DNA of 49,280 nucleotides from assembly GCA_022764045.1 (NCBI GenBank), contig JALERU010000035.1:1-49280 (forward strand). Direction: 5' to 3'. Positions 26,681 through 34,223 of this stretch are shown here, piece after piece. The position numbers were made by a program, and so were the translations under genes. A model generated the notes under the pieces. That model did not search any database. It saw only the letters and a program-made list of their open reading frames with translations, and had not been told where the DNA came from. Position 1 is the first letter of the stretch. Every line of letters starts with the position of its first letter. Source of the DNA: Clostridiales bacterium. Lineage in GTDB: Bacteria > Bacillota > Clostridia > Oscillospirales > Oscillospiraceae.

Positions 26681-27951
26681 TTGTAAAAGTGGGAAAAATG
26701 GGCAAGAAAATGCTGAAGAAATTCATGCCCGAGGAAAAACATCATGTCAGCTACACCCGGCGCATTGAGCGGGTGAAGACCGGGGAACGGGTGGTGGCCA
26801 TGACCTTTGACGACGGCCCCATGGACCTGCCCTCCAGCCCGGATAAATTCGGGGGGAAATCCCTGACCGACCTCCTTTTGGATACCCTGAAGGAGTATGA
26901 CGCCCTGGGCACCTTTGACGTGGTGGGCGACACCAGCGAGAATTACCCCGACGTGGCCGGGAAACCCGGCCAGGCCGACTGGGGCGGGGTGCGGTATGAC
27001 CACTACCCGGATATCAACCAGGACGAGCGGGGGGGCGTGGTGCACAATCCCCGGCTGGTCCGCCGGATCATCGACGAGAGCCACCAGGTGACCAACCACG
27101 GCTATCGCCATGTCCTCTTTGGCAAAAAGCCCTTTGTCTATGGCAAGCGGAACCATTTCAGCAGCCTGGACCAGGTGCTGGAGGACCTGAACCGCCTGCA
27201 CAACCTGCTGAAAAAAGAGTATGGCTATGAGATGACCATGAGCCGCCCGCCCCACTACGTGGATAAGATTGAGGGGGGCTTCAGCAGCTACGACGCCTAT
27301 GACCAGATGGGCTACCTCTACATGGCCGCTGCCTTCGACGGGGCGGGTTGGCTGCCCATCCACCACGGCTCGGCCCAGGAGAGCCTCCGGGCCGAGGTGG
27401 AGGCCATGGTGGCCCCCATGAAAAAGGCCCTGGAGGAGGACCCCAACGCCCTGGCCGGCCAAATCATCTTCCAGAAGGACGGCTATAATATGAGCCGCCG
27501 GACCCCGGTGGCCTTCGGCCTGGGCAAGCAGCTGGAGCTGCTGAAGTCCTATGGCTACCGGGTGGTCACAGTAGAGAAACTTATGGAATACAGCCCCTTT
27601 GCCGACGTGGGGGCGGAGGAGCCCGGCTTTGAGAAGCTGGCCGCCCTCCAGAAAACCCGGGGGATTGTCTATTCCGACAACCGGCTGCGCCTGGATTCTC
27701 CCATGACCTGGGGAGAGCTGGCGATGCTCCTGGCCCCCCGCCAGGAGGCCATTGCCCGCCGGGTCCAGCGCATCCGGGAGACTGGCGCCTACCAGCATGC
27801 CAACTGGGGAGCCATGGACTGGTGCGCTGAGCAGGGCATTTTGAAATACGCCATGGACCCCGACGGGGCTGTGACCAGTCTGCCCAGTGAATTTTTCACG
27901 CCCACCAAGGGCTTTACCCGCCGGCAGGTGTATGAGGCCTTCCAGGGGTAA
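26671..27951 (+). CDS. NodB-type polysaccharide deacetylase, apparently without a signal peptide
   Basis: A carbohydrate esterase family 4 enzyme that removes N-acetyl (or other acyl) groups from sugars with a divalent metal. In 426 residues the motifs are complete: TFDDGP (about 46-51), NHGYRH (metal histidines), SRPPHYVD, and a later Trp/Leu motif. The N-terminus begins with a short hydrophobic-basic stretch (MSLIVKVGKMGKKMLKKF) that is neither a clear signal peptide nor a transmembrane anchor. The last 90 residues (GELAMLL..., TRRQVYEAF) resemble an SLH-like repeat, though without certainty. A known relative would normally be exported, so cytosolic or unusual export is a question. AAGGAG precedes the ATG, overlapping the PHP gene. 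Confidence 0.86.
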   Translation: MSLIVKVGKMGKKMLKKFMPEEKHHVSYTRRIERVKTGERVVAMTFDDGPMDLPSSPDKFGGKSLTDLLLDTLKEYDALGTFDVVGDTSENYPDVAGKPGQADWGGVRYDHYPDINQDERGGVVHNPRLVRRIIDESHQVTNHGYRHVLFGKKPFVYGKRNHFSSLDQVLEDLNRLHNLLKKEYGYEMTMSRPPHYVDKIEGGFSSYDAYDQMGYLYMAAAFDGAGWLPIHHGSAQESLRAEVEAMVAPMKKALEEDPNALAGQIIFQKDGYNMSRRTPVAFGLGKQLELLKSYGYRVVTVEKLMEYSPFADVGAEEPGFEKLAALQKTRGIVYSDNRLRLDSPMTWGELAMLLAPRQEAIARRVQRIRETGAYQHANWGAMDWCAEQGILKYAMDPDGAVTSLPSEFFTPTKGFTRRQVYEAFQG

Positions 27952-27996
27952 AGGCGATTGTATAGACTATTTTACGGAAAGACAGGAGGTACCGTC

Positions 27997-28773
27997 ATGG
28001 AGTTTATTAAGCTGACACTGGAAGAAGAGCTGGCGATTGTCACCATCGACCGCCCCAAAAGCCTGAACGCCCTGAACAGCCAGGTCTACCAGGAGATCAT
28101 CGCCACCCTGGGCCAGATCAAGGACATGGATGAGATCAAGGTGGTCATTCTGACCGGGTCCGGGGACAAAGCCTTTGCCGCCGGCGCGGACATCGCCCAA
28201 ATGGTGCACGAGGACGCGATGGCGGGCCGCCGTCTGTCCGGCCTGTGCCACGACGCGGCCAACCTGCTGGAGGGCATGCGCCAGGTGACCATTGCGGCGG
28301 TCAACGGCTTCGCCCTGGGGGGCGGCTGTGAGCTCACCCTGGCCTGCGACATCCGCATCGCTGCGGAGAACGCCCGCTTCGCCCTGCCCGAGGTCACCCT
28401 GGGGATCATTCCCGGCGGCGGCGGCACCCAGCGTTTGAGCCGGATCATCGGCGTGGGCCGGGCCAAGGAGCTCATTTTCACCGGAGACCAGATCGACGCC
28501 CAGGAGGCCTATCGGATGGGCCTGGCAAACCACGTGGTGCCCAAAGAGGAACTGATGGATACCTGCCGGGCGCTGGGAAAGAAGATCGCTTCCCGGGCCA
28601 GCTATGCGGTCTTTTTGGCAAAGACCGCAGTGAACTCCAGCCTGGAGATCGACCTGAAAAACGGGGCCGAGCGGGAGAAGGATCTTCTGGGTTTGGCCTT
28701 CGCCACCCACGACAAACGGGAGGGGATGGAGGCCTTTTTGGCCCGCCGCGCCCCTGATTTTAAGGATTTTTAA
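27997..28773 (+). CDS. crt: Crotonase / short-chain enoyl-CoA hydratase (3-hydroxybutyryl-CoA dehydratase-like)
   Basis: It interconverts 3-hydroxyacyl-CoA and 2-enoyl-CoA; Crt enzymes feed butyrate synthesis. The 258 residues show AFAAGADIAQM (oxyanion hole), GFALGGGCELTLACD (Glu) and FALPEVTLGIIPGGGGTQRL (second Glu), so both catalytic glutamates are in place. An open frame extends to a TTG at 27958, but AGGAGGT ending 6 bases before 27997 sets the ATG start. The gene stands 45 bases after the deacetylase and is not in the usual crt-bcd-etfBA-hbd cluster. The substrate chain length cannot be told from sequence. Confidence 0.92.
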   Translation: MEFIKLTLEEELAIVTIDRPKSLNALNSQVYQEIIATLGQIKDMDEIKVVILTGSGDKAFAAGADIAQMVHEDAMAGRRLSGLCHDAANLLEGMRQVTIAAVNGFALGGGCELTLACDIRIAAENARFALPEVTLGIIPGGGGTQRLSRIIGVGRAKELIFTGDQIDAQEAYRMGLANHVVPKEELMDTCRALGKKIASRASYAVFLAKTAVNSSLEIDLKNGAEREKDLLGLAFATHDKREGMEAFLARRAPDFKDF

Positions 28774-28834
28774 GGGGCTGGAAAAAAGTTGCCTAATCGA
28801 AAACCCCTTGAAAAGCAAGGACTTTTCCCTTTTT

Positions 28835-28870
28835 TACAGGCCGATCTGGAAAAGATCGGCCTGTATTTTT
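28835..28870 (+). terminator. Terminator after crt
   Basis: A 12-bp stem (28835-28846 with 28852-28863), GGAAA loop, then ATTTTTG. It likely also ends readthrough from the whole 23.4-28.8 kb operon. Confidence 0.85.
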
Positions 28871-28876
28871 GTGAAT

Positions 28877-28957
28877 GGTAACGAAATTATGTCCGAAAAG
28901 TAACAAAATAGTTACAATTCAAAACGAAATGATAACAAACTGAATAAAAATGGGTAA
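28877..28957 (+). repeat. Repeated GTAAC boxes upstream of the SleB-like gene
   Basis: GTAAC occurs at 28877-28881, 28899-28903 and 28953-28957, an inverted copy GTTAC at 28910-28914 and a near copy GATAAC at 28930-28935, all in an AT-rich 80 bp and upstream of the promoter at 29034-29063. The first two are 22 bases apart, about two helical turns. This looks like a regulator-binding array; the regulator is unknown. The gene-free stretch 28774-29205 otherwise holds the crt terminator, the promoter and a structured leader. Confidence 0.35.
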
Positions 28958-29033
28958 CAATCCGAAACAAAATTTTAGGCAATCCTGCCAAAGCCCAGGC
29001 GAAATTCCGCTGGTTTCACGGTTTGGCGGTCAT

Positions 29034-29063
29034 TTGCCAAGGGGGGCGGGCTTCGTGTATAAT
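29034..29063 (+). promoter_or_regulatory. Promoter of the SleB-like gene
   Basis: TTGCCA (29034-29039), an 18-base spacer and consensus TATAAT (29058-29063). The predicted start near 29070 puts the structured leader at the very 5' end of the RNA. Confidence 0.6.
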
Positions 29064-29070
29064 GCCCCAT

Positions 29071-29160
29071 GCAAGCGCCGCCGGGGCAGAGAGAGACGGT
29101 CCCCGGCAACCCAGCAGAAGCCAGGAGGGCTCTCCGCAACGCCGCCGTGTACGGGCGCTT
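29071..29160 (+). promoter_or_regulatory. Structured 5' leader RNA of the SleB-like gene (possible riboswitch)
   Basis: AAGCGC at 29073-29078 pairs with GCGCTT at 29155-29160, enclosing a GC-rich hairpin GCCGGGG...CCCCGGC (about 29079-29106) and a second folded part containing AAGCCAGGAGGGC. The patch CGGTCCCCGGCAACC and the AGCCAGGAG box recall pieces of SAM or cobalamin aptamers but neither full consensus is present, so I do not name a ligand. The leader ends about 45 bases before the start codon. Confidence 0.35.
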
Positions 29161-29205
29161 GGAAGACAGCGGCGGGGGAGCGTTCCGCGATGACAGGAGT
29201 TTATG

Positions 29206-29868
29206 ATGAAAAAGTTTTTGATTGCAACCCTACTGTGTATGGCGCTGACGGTGACCATGGTCCCCGTGGCCTTTGCCGCCGACAGCAACTATACCCAATG
29301 CATGGCTGCGATTCAGGAGCAGCGCACCGTGCAGAACCAGGCGCATCAGACGGCCACGTCTCTGCGCCAAAAGGGCTACAGTGACAGCAGCGCTTACATC
29401 CAGGCGGCCAAAAGCACCTGGAACGAGGCCCAGGCCATGATCGCCGGCTATCAGAAGCTGTCGAAGTACAGCGACGAGGATATCCGCATCCTCACCACCA
29501 CGGTCTTTAACGAGGCCGGCCACACCACCGACCAGTTGCGCCAGTACGTGGCCCAGGTGGCTCTGAACCGGGTGGCGGACAGCCGGTTCCCCAGCACCGT
29601 GAAGGGGGTCATCACCCAGCCCGGCCAGTATTCCACGAAGTATGCCACCGTGGCGGCCGCCAACGCCATCAAGGCCACCGACAGCAAGAATGGTACCTAC
29701 TACTACGCCATCTGTGAGAATGCGGTCAAGAGCGCCATGATGGGCCAGGTGAACATGCCCAAGAACGTCCTCTTCCAGGCCAACTTCACCCAGGGGAAGG
29801 GCGTTTGGAAGGCCGTCCAGTTCAGCAGCGGCTACTATTCCAGCACCAGCTATTTCTGCTACGGCTAA
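29206..29868 (+). CDS. SleB-like cell-wall hydrolase (Hydrolase_2 family), secreted
   Basis: Family members are lytic transglycosylases acting on cortex or vegetative peptidoglycan. After a signal peptide (residues 1-24, cleaved after VPVAFA), a helical N-terminal stretch (25-85) rich in Gln and Ala leads into the hydrolase domain: TTTVFNEAGHTTDQLRQYVA (catalytic Glu in FNEAG), VALNRVADSRFPSTVKGVI and a closing YYSSTSYFCYG. It is 220 residues. Two ATGs abut (29203 and 29206); AGGAG ends 3 and 6 bases before them, so 29206 is the better start. It has its own promoter and leader. Sporulation cortex role versus vegetative role is open. Confidence 0.88.
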   Translation: MKKFLIATLLCMALTVTMVPVAFAADSNYTQCMAAIQEQRTVQNQAHQTATSLRQKGYSDSSAYIQAAKSTWNEAQAMIAGYQKLSKYSDEDIRILTTTVFNEAGHTTDQLRQYVAQVALNRVADSRFPSTVKGVITQPGQYSTKYATVAAANAIKATDSKNGTYYYAICENAVKSAMMGQVNMPKNVLFQANFTQGKGVWKAVQFSSGYYSSTSYFCYG

Positions 29869-29903
29869 AAGGTTACAAAAAGAAACAAAACTATGACGAC
29901 ATG

Positions 29904-29939
29904 CCACAGGCCCCCCGGAACCTTCCGGGGGGCCTGTGG
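29904..29939. terminator. Large hairpin between the convergent SleB-like and VOC genes
   Basis: A 17-bp perfect stem (29904-29920 with 29923-29939). On the plus side it is followed by TGCGTTTTC, only weakly T-rich. It probably ends transcription from one or both sides. Confidence 0.7.
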
Positions 29940-29968
29940 TGCGTTTTCGACTGTCTTGGGGCCCGGCT

Positions 29969-30331
29969 TCAGCGGGGCGGCAGAATCTCCAGAAGATGCC
30001 CGTCAGGGTCCTGGATGAAGTAGATGCCGTTGGCCAATTCGTCCAAAATGAGCCCGGCGGCCTTGTGCTTGGCCTTCAGTCCCTCAAAATCCTGGGAGAT
30101 CAGGGCCACGTGGGGGGTGTCGTCTCCCAACTGGTAGGGCTGGGTGCGGCCAATCTCCTTGCACAGCTCCAACTGGAACTGGGTGACGCCGTCCCCCAGG
30201 AAGATCAGGTGCCAGCCCCGGTCGGCCATGGTCAGCTCCCGCTGGGGGGTGAGCCCCAGAGCCTCCTGGTAAAAGGCGACGCTGCGCTTCAGGTCCAGCA
30301 CCCGCACGCAGACGTGGTTTAGTGTGGTCAT
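29969..30331 (-). CDS. VOC-family protein (glyoxalase I-like)
   Basis: A 120-residue vicinal-oxygen-chelate domain, of the size of lactoylglutathione lyase-type proteins. Metal-ligand-like residues are His near the start (LNHVCVRVLD), Gln/Glu in the middle (TQFQLELC), His in DDTPHVALIS and Glu in GHLLEILPPR. The start is the ATG at 30331 with AGGAGG about 8 bases upstream; an open frame runs further but past the promoter. Whether it detoxifies methylglyoxal, binds an antibiotic or does something else is not decidable; the length and ligand set resemble GloA. Confidence 0.87.
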   Translation of the reverse strand: MTTLNHVCVRVLDLKRSVAFYQEALGLTPQRELTMADRGWHLIFLGDGVTQFQLELCKEIGRTQPYQLGDDTPHVALISQDFEGLKAKHKAAGLILDELANGIYFIQDPDGHLLEILPPR

Positions 30332-30369
30332 GGGAATATCCCTCCTTGGTGGTTTCTTCAGCGGATAGT

Positions 30370-30398
30370 ATTGTAGCACAGGGAGAGAATCCAGGCAA
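30370..30398 (-). promoter_or_regulatory. Promoter of the VOC gene
   Basis: Minus-strand TTGCCT (30398-30393), 17-base spacer, TACAAT (30375-30370). Confidence 0.65.
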
Positions 30399-30549
30399 TG
30401 GCCCGGCAAATTTTTGGAAAAAGGGAAAAATCCTCTATGCAAATGGGGGGAAATGGGGTATGATAACGTTACATGACAAAGGGACAGTCCCCCTCGGCCA
30501 CTGGCCGGAGGGAAACCAATAGAGACCAAAACAAAGGGAGGGTAACCCC

Positions 30550-32154
30550 ATGAAACTGACCTTTTTCGGCGCGGCCAAGGCCGTCACCGGTAGCTGCCAC
30601 TGTGTGGAGGTGCGCGGGAAGAAAATCCTCATTGACTGCGGCCTGCAGCAGGGACGGGATGAGCGGGACAACTCCGTGCTGGATTTCGCTCCAAACTACA
30701 TTGACTATGTGATTGTAACCCACGCTCACATCGATCACTCCGGGCGAATCCCCCTGCTGATCAAAGAGGGCTTCCAGGGCCAGATTTTCACCACCCGCCT
30801 CACCGGCCAGTTGCTGTCGGTGATGCTCCAGGACTCGGCCCACATCCAGGAGATGGATGCCCAGTGGAAAAACCAAAAGGGCAAGCGGGCCGGCCGGCCT
30901 GAGGTAGAGCCCCTGTACACCGTGGCCGACGCGGCCCAGGTGGCCGAGCATCTGGTGCTGGCTGAGTACGGCCAGATCATTGAGCTCTTCGAGGGGGTCA
31001 AGATCCGCTTCGTGGACGCAGGCCACCTGCTGGGCTCGGCCAGCGTGGAGATGTGGCTGAACGAGGACGGTGTAGAGAAGAAGATCCTCTTCTCCGGGGA
31101 TATCGGCAATATCAACCAGCCCGTCATCCGGGACCCCTCCTTCATCAAAGGGGCCGACTACGTGGTTATGGAGAGCACCTATGGCGACCGCAACCACGAG
31201 CCCGTAGCCTCTTACACCGCCGAGCTTGCCAAGATTATCGACGACACCTTCTCCAAGGGGGGCAACGTCATCATTCCCTCCTTCGCCGTGGGGCGCACCC
31301 AGGAGCTGCTGTATTTCATGCGGGAGATGAAGAAGGAGGGCTTGGTGAAGTCCAACCCCAATTTCACCGTCTGCGTGGACTCCCCCCTGGCCAATGAGGC
31401 CACCAAGATCTTCTCTGGGGACCTGCGGGGCTACCTGGACGAGGAGGCCATCGAACTGGTGCGGGACGGGGAGCGGCTCTTTACCTTCCCGGGCCTGATG
31501 ATGACCGAGAGCAGCGAGGAATCCAAGATGCTCAACATGGACAAGAGCTCCAAGGTGATCATCTCCGCCTCGGGCATGTGCGACGCCGGGCGCATCCGCC
31601 ACCACCTGAAGCACAACCTGTGGCGGGAGGAGTGTGCCATTGTCTTCGTGGGCTACCAGGGGGAGGGCACCCTGGGCCGCCACCTGCTGGAGGGGGCCAA
31701 GCAGGTCCGCCTCTTTGGGGAGGACATCGCCGTGAACGCCTCCATCCATAATTTCAAGGGCCTCTCTTCCCACGCCGACCGGGACCACCTGCTCCAGTGG
31801 ATTGACCAGGTGCAGGACCCCGCCCCTCAGCAGATCTTTGTGGTCCACGGAGACGCCCAGGTCACCGAGATCTTTGCCAACACCCTCCGGGAGAAGGGCC
31901 TGCCCGCCCACGCCCCCCTGTATGAGGAGGTCTTCGACCTGTCCAAGAACGTGATGCTGGCCGCCGGCGTGGAGATCGCCCCCAAGCGGGCCAGCTTCGA
32001 GTCCACGGGCCGCCCCGCTGCGGCTTACCACGAATTGGAGTTGGCCGCCATGGACCTGATGTCCATCATCCGGGCCAGCAAGGGCGGGGCCAACAAGGAC
32101 CTGAAAAAAATGGCCGCCCAGCTCCGGGCTGTGGCCGCCAAATGGAAAGACTGA
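30550..32154 (+). CDS. Beta-CASP metallo-beta-lactamase-fold ribonuclease (CPSF73-like)
   Basis: The 534-residue protein has a beta-lactamase-fold metal site THAHIDHSGRIPLL (about 60), DAGHLLGSA and SGDIG, then a beta-CASP insert (SFAVGRTQELLYF) and the C-terminal RMMBL segment (SSHADRDHLLQWI, VHGDA). This is the YSH1/CPSF-type architecture found in many bacteria and archaea, where it acts as an endo- or exonuclease on RNA. It lacks the KH domains typical of archaeal forms. The start follows GGGAGGGTAACCCC. It is not RNase J, which differs in its N-terminal and C-terminal domains. Its RNA substrate is unknown. Confidence 0.9.
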   Translation: MKLTFFGAAKAVTGSCHCVEVRGKKILIDCGLQQGRDERDNSVLDFAPNYIDYVIVTHAHIDHSGRIPLLIKEGFQGQIFTTRLTGQLLSVMLQDSAHIQEMDAQWKNQKGKRAGRPEVEPLYTVADAAQVAEHLVLAEYGQIIELFEGVKIRFVDAGHLLGSASVEMWLNEDGVEKKILFSGDIGNINQPVIRDPSFIKGADYVVMESTYGDRNHEPVASYTAELAKIIDDTFSKGGNVIIPSFAVGRTQELLYFMREMKKEGLVKSNPNFTVCVDSPLANEATKIFSGDLRGYLDEEAIELVRDGERLFTFPGLMMTESSEESKMLNMDKSSKVIISASGMCDAGRIRHHLKHNLWREECAIVFVGYQGEGTLGRHLLEGAKQVRLFGEDIAVNASIHNFKGLSSHADRDHLLQWIDQVQDPAPQQIFVVHGDAQVTEIFANTLREKGLPAHAPLYEEVFDLSKNVMLAAGVEIAPKRASFESTGRPAAAYHELELAAMDLMSIIRASKGGANKDLKKMAAQLRAVAAKWKD

Positions 32155-32226
32155 GCATTGTTGTGTTTTCGCCGGGCCGTCCGTGGGAGCGGGCGGCCCG
32201 GCTTTGCCAAGAGAGGAGACCGATCC

Positions 32227-34131
32227 GTGAAAACCCGTTGGAAACGCTGCCTGGCGGCCTGTTTGGCGGCCGCCTTTTGCCTGGCCCCCGCGGCTCAGGC
32301 CCTGACCCCCGACCAGCTCAAGGAGATTTTGGGGGAGTATTACATCGACGACCTGCCCCAGGCCGCCCTGGACGCCGAGACGGTGGAGGAGGTCATCCAG
32401 GCCCTGGAAGACCCCTACACCATGTACCTCTCCCCGGAGGAGTTTGCCGCCTTCCAGGCCTCCATGAAGGATGAGACCGTGGTGGGCATCGGCATCAGCG
32501 CCGTGGGCTCCGAGGAGGGCCTGTCCATTGTGGGCGTCTATGCCGGCTCGCCGGCGGAGAAGCTGGGCCTGGCGCCCGGAGACGTGATCGTCGGGGTGGA
32601 GGGGAAGCCCGCCGCCGGCCAGGCCCCGGAAGTGGTCTCCAGCTGGCTCAAGGGGGAGGAGAGCACCCAGGTGACCTTTACCGTCCGCCATGCCGACGGC
32701 AGGGAGCAGACCTACACCGCCGCCCGGGCCCAGGTGGTCATTCCGGCCACCACCACGGAGCTGCTGGAGGACGGCAGCACCGGTTACATCGTCTGCAACA
32801 CCTTTGGGGAGGAGACCCTGGGCCACTTCACCGAGGGGACCCAGGCCTATGACGACGCCAACCTCTGGGTGGTGGACCTGCGCCAGAACGGCGGAGGGGA
32901 CGTGTATGCCGTCACCCAGACCCTGGGGGTTTTCCTGGGGGAGGGGACGATGCTCTACCTGCGCAACGGCCAGGGGGAGTATTACCGCTATGTGTCCCAG
33001 CAGGAGCGGACCACCATCTATCCTACCATCGTCCTCACCAGCGGCCAGACGGCCTCCTCGGCGGAGATCTTCGCCCTGGCCATGAAGGACAAGAGCGGGG
33101 GCATGATTATTGGCTCCAACACCTTCGGCAAGGGAGTGGCTCAGGTCATCCTCACCCAGGAGCAGCAGCCCGAGGCCCTGAAGGACGGGGAGGCCCTGCG
33201 GGTTACCGCCTATCAGTATTACGGGGTCAGCGGCAACACCGCCCAGAGCATCGGGGTCATCCCCGACCTGCTGGTGGACACCAACCACGCCGACGAGATT
33301 GCCGCCCTGTTCTCCGGCCAGGAGCCCGGCCAGACCCAGGGGTGGCTCCGGGTTCATCTGGGGGGCTGGCGGTGGTATATGGACCTGTCCAAGGCCATGA
33401 GCGGGGAAAACTGCCCTTATTTCGCCGAGATGCTCTCCGCCCTGCCTCCCGCTGTGGACATCTTCCTGGGAGACGGAAAGGGCTGGGAAAAGACCACCCC
33501 CGCCCAGGTGGCCCAGCAGACCGGAGTGACGGGATATGCGCCACGGGTGTTCTCCGACGTGGCCGGGCTGCCCTGGGAGCGGGCGGCGAACACCTTGTGT
33601 ACTTACGGCATGCTGCGGGGCTACGCCGACGGCACCTTCCGGCCGGGCAACGGCCTGACACGAGGGGAGCTCTGCGCCCTGCTGACCCAGGCCATGGGCC
33701 TGACCGCCCCCAAGGAAGGGGAGAACTTTGCCGACGTGGCGCCGGATAGCTGGTACGCCCCCCATATCCGGGCCGCCCGGAACGCCGGCTACGTCAACGG
33801 CGTGGAGGGTGGAAACTTTGACCCCGAGGGGATGGTCACCCAAGAGGAGATGATGACGGTTTTGGGCCGCCTGGCCGCCAACCTGAACCTGACCTTCCGG
33901 GAGACCGCCAAGCAGACCCCGGCGGACACAGAGATCGACGACCGCTACAGCGATTGGGCCAAGCCCTGGGTGTGGCTACTGGAAAAGAGCCAGAAAAATC
34001 TGCTGGGCCAGCCCCTGTCCATGCTCTGCACCCCCTCGGAGGAGGTGGCGCCCCAGGCTCCCGCCACCCGGGGGGAGACCGCCCAAATCCTCTACACCAT
34101 TCTCACTGCCGTGGAGGTGCTGGACTACTGA
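32227..34131 (+). CDS. S41 (C-terminal processing) protease with C-terminal SLH repeats
   Basis: An exported tail-specific serine protease tethered to the cell surface. Signal peptide 1-25 (cleaved after AAQA), then a helical N-domain, a PDZ domain (about 80-160, VVGIGISAVG to GVEGKPAAGQ) and an S41 catalytic core with SGQTASSAEIFALAMKD (Ser, about 277) and TFGKGVAQ (Lys, about 301). From about 440 there are SLH repeats: FSDVAGLPWERAANTL..., FADVAPDSWYAPHIRAARN and a third degenerate unit. SLH modules bind secondary wall polymers. The start is GTG at 32227 with GAGAGGAGA upstream; a longer frame from a TTG at 32158 lacks the signal peptide at its start. It is 634 residues, larger than an ordinary CtpA. 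Confidence 0.93.
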   Translation: MKTRWKRCLAACLAAAFCLAPAAQALTPDQLKEILGEYYIDDLPQAALDAETVEEVIQALEDPYTMYLSPEEFAAFQASMKDETVVGIGISAVGSEEGLSIVGVYAGSPAEKLGLAPGDVIVGVEGKPAAGQAPEVVSSWLKGEESTQVTFTVRHADGREQTYTAARAQVVIPATTTELLEDGSTGYIVCNTFGEETLGHFTEGTQAYDDANLWVVDLRQNGGGDVYAVTQTLGVFLGEGTMLYLRNGQGEYYRYVSQQERTTIYPTIVLTSGQTASSAEIFALAMKDKSGGMIIGSNTFGKGVAQVILTQEQQPEALKDGEALRVTAYQYYGVSGNTAQSIGVIPDLLVDTNHADEIAALFSGQEPGQTQGWLRVHLGGWRWYMDLSKAMSGENCPYFAEMLSALPPAVDIFLGDGKGWEKTTPAQVAQQTGVTGYAPRVFSDVAGLPWERAANTLCTYGMLRGYADGTFRPGNGLTRGELCALLTQAMGLTAPKEGENFADVAPDSWYAPHIRAARNAGYVNGVEGGNFDPEGMVTQEEMMTVLGRLAANLNLTFRETAKQTPADTEIDDRYSDWAKPWVWLLEKSQKNLLGQPLSMLCTPSEEVAPQAPATRGETAQILYTILTAVEVLDY

Positions 34132-34193
34132 TACGAATTCTGAATCAAAGGATTTCATCCAAAAAATTTTTTAAGTTTTTCATTAAGAAGTAG

Positions 34194-34199
34194 TATAAT
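34194..34199 (+). promoter_or_regulatory. Probable promoter (-10) of the asparaginase gene
   Basis: Consensus TATAAT at 34194-34199 in an AT-rich gap, with a weak -35 near 34171-34176 (17-base spacer), about 25 bases before the ATG. The ribosome binding site is AAAAAAGGAGAGA. Confidence 0.55.
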
Positions 34200-34223
34200 G
34201 AACATAAAAAAGGAGAGAAGACC

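Noticed and set aside
29071-29160. Cobalamin or SAM riboswitch call for the SleB leader
   Set aside because: Only isolated matches (AGCCAGGAG, CGGCAACC) are present; conserved cores and helices of either class are not complete, so I name no ligand.
32158-32226. Longer N-terminus of the S41 protease from a TTG
   Set aside because: It would place the signal peptide inside the protein; the GTG at 32227 directly precedes the basic start of the signal peptide and has a good binding site.
30469-33843. Long frame antisense to the beta-CASP and S41 genes
   Set aside because: Antisense shadow. Real genes on the plus strand have full family motifs.
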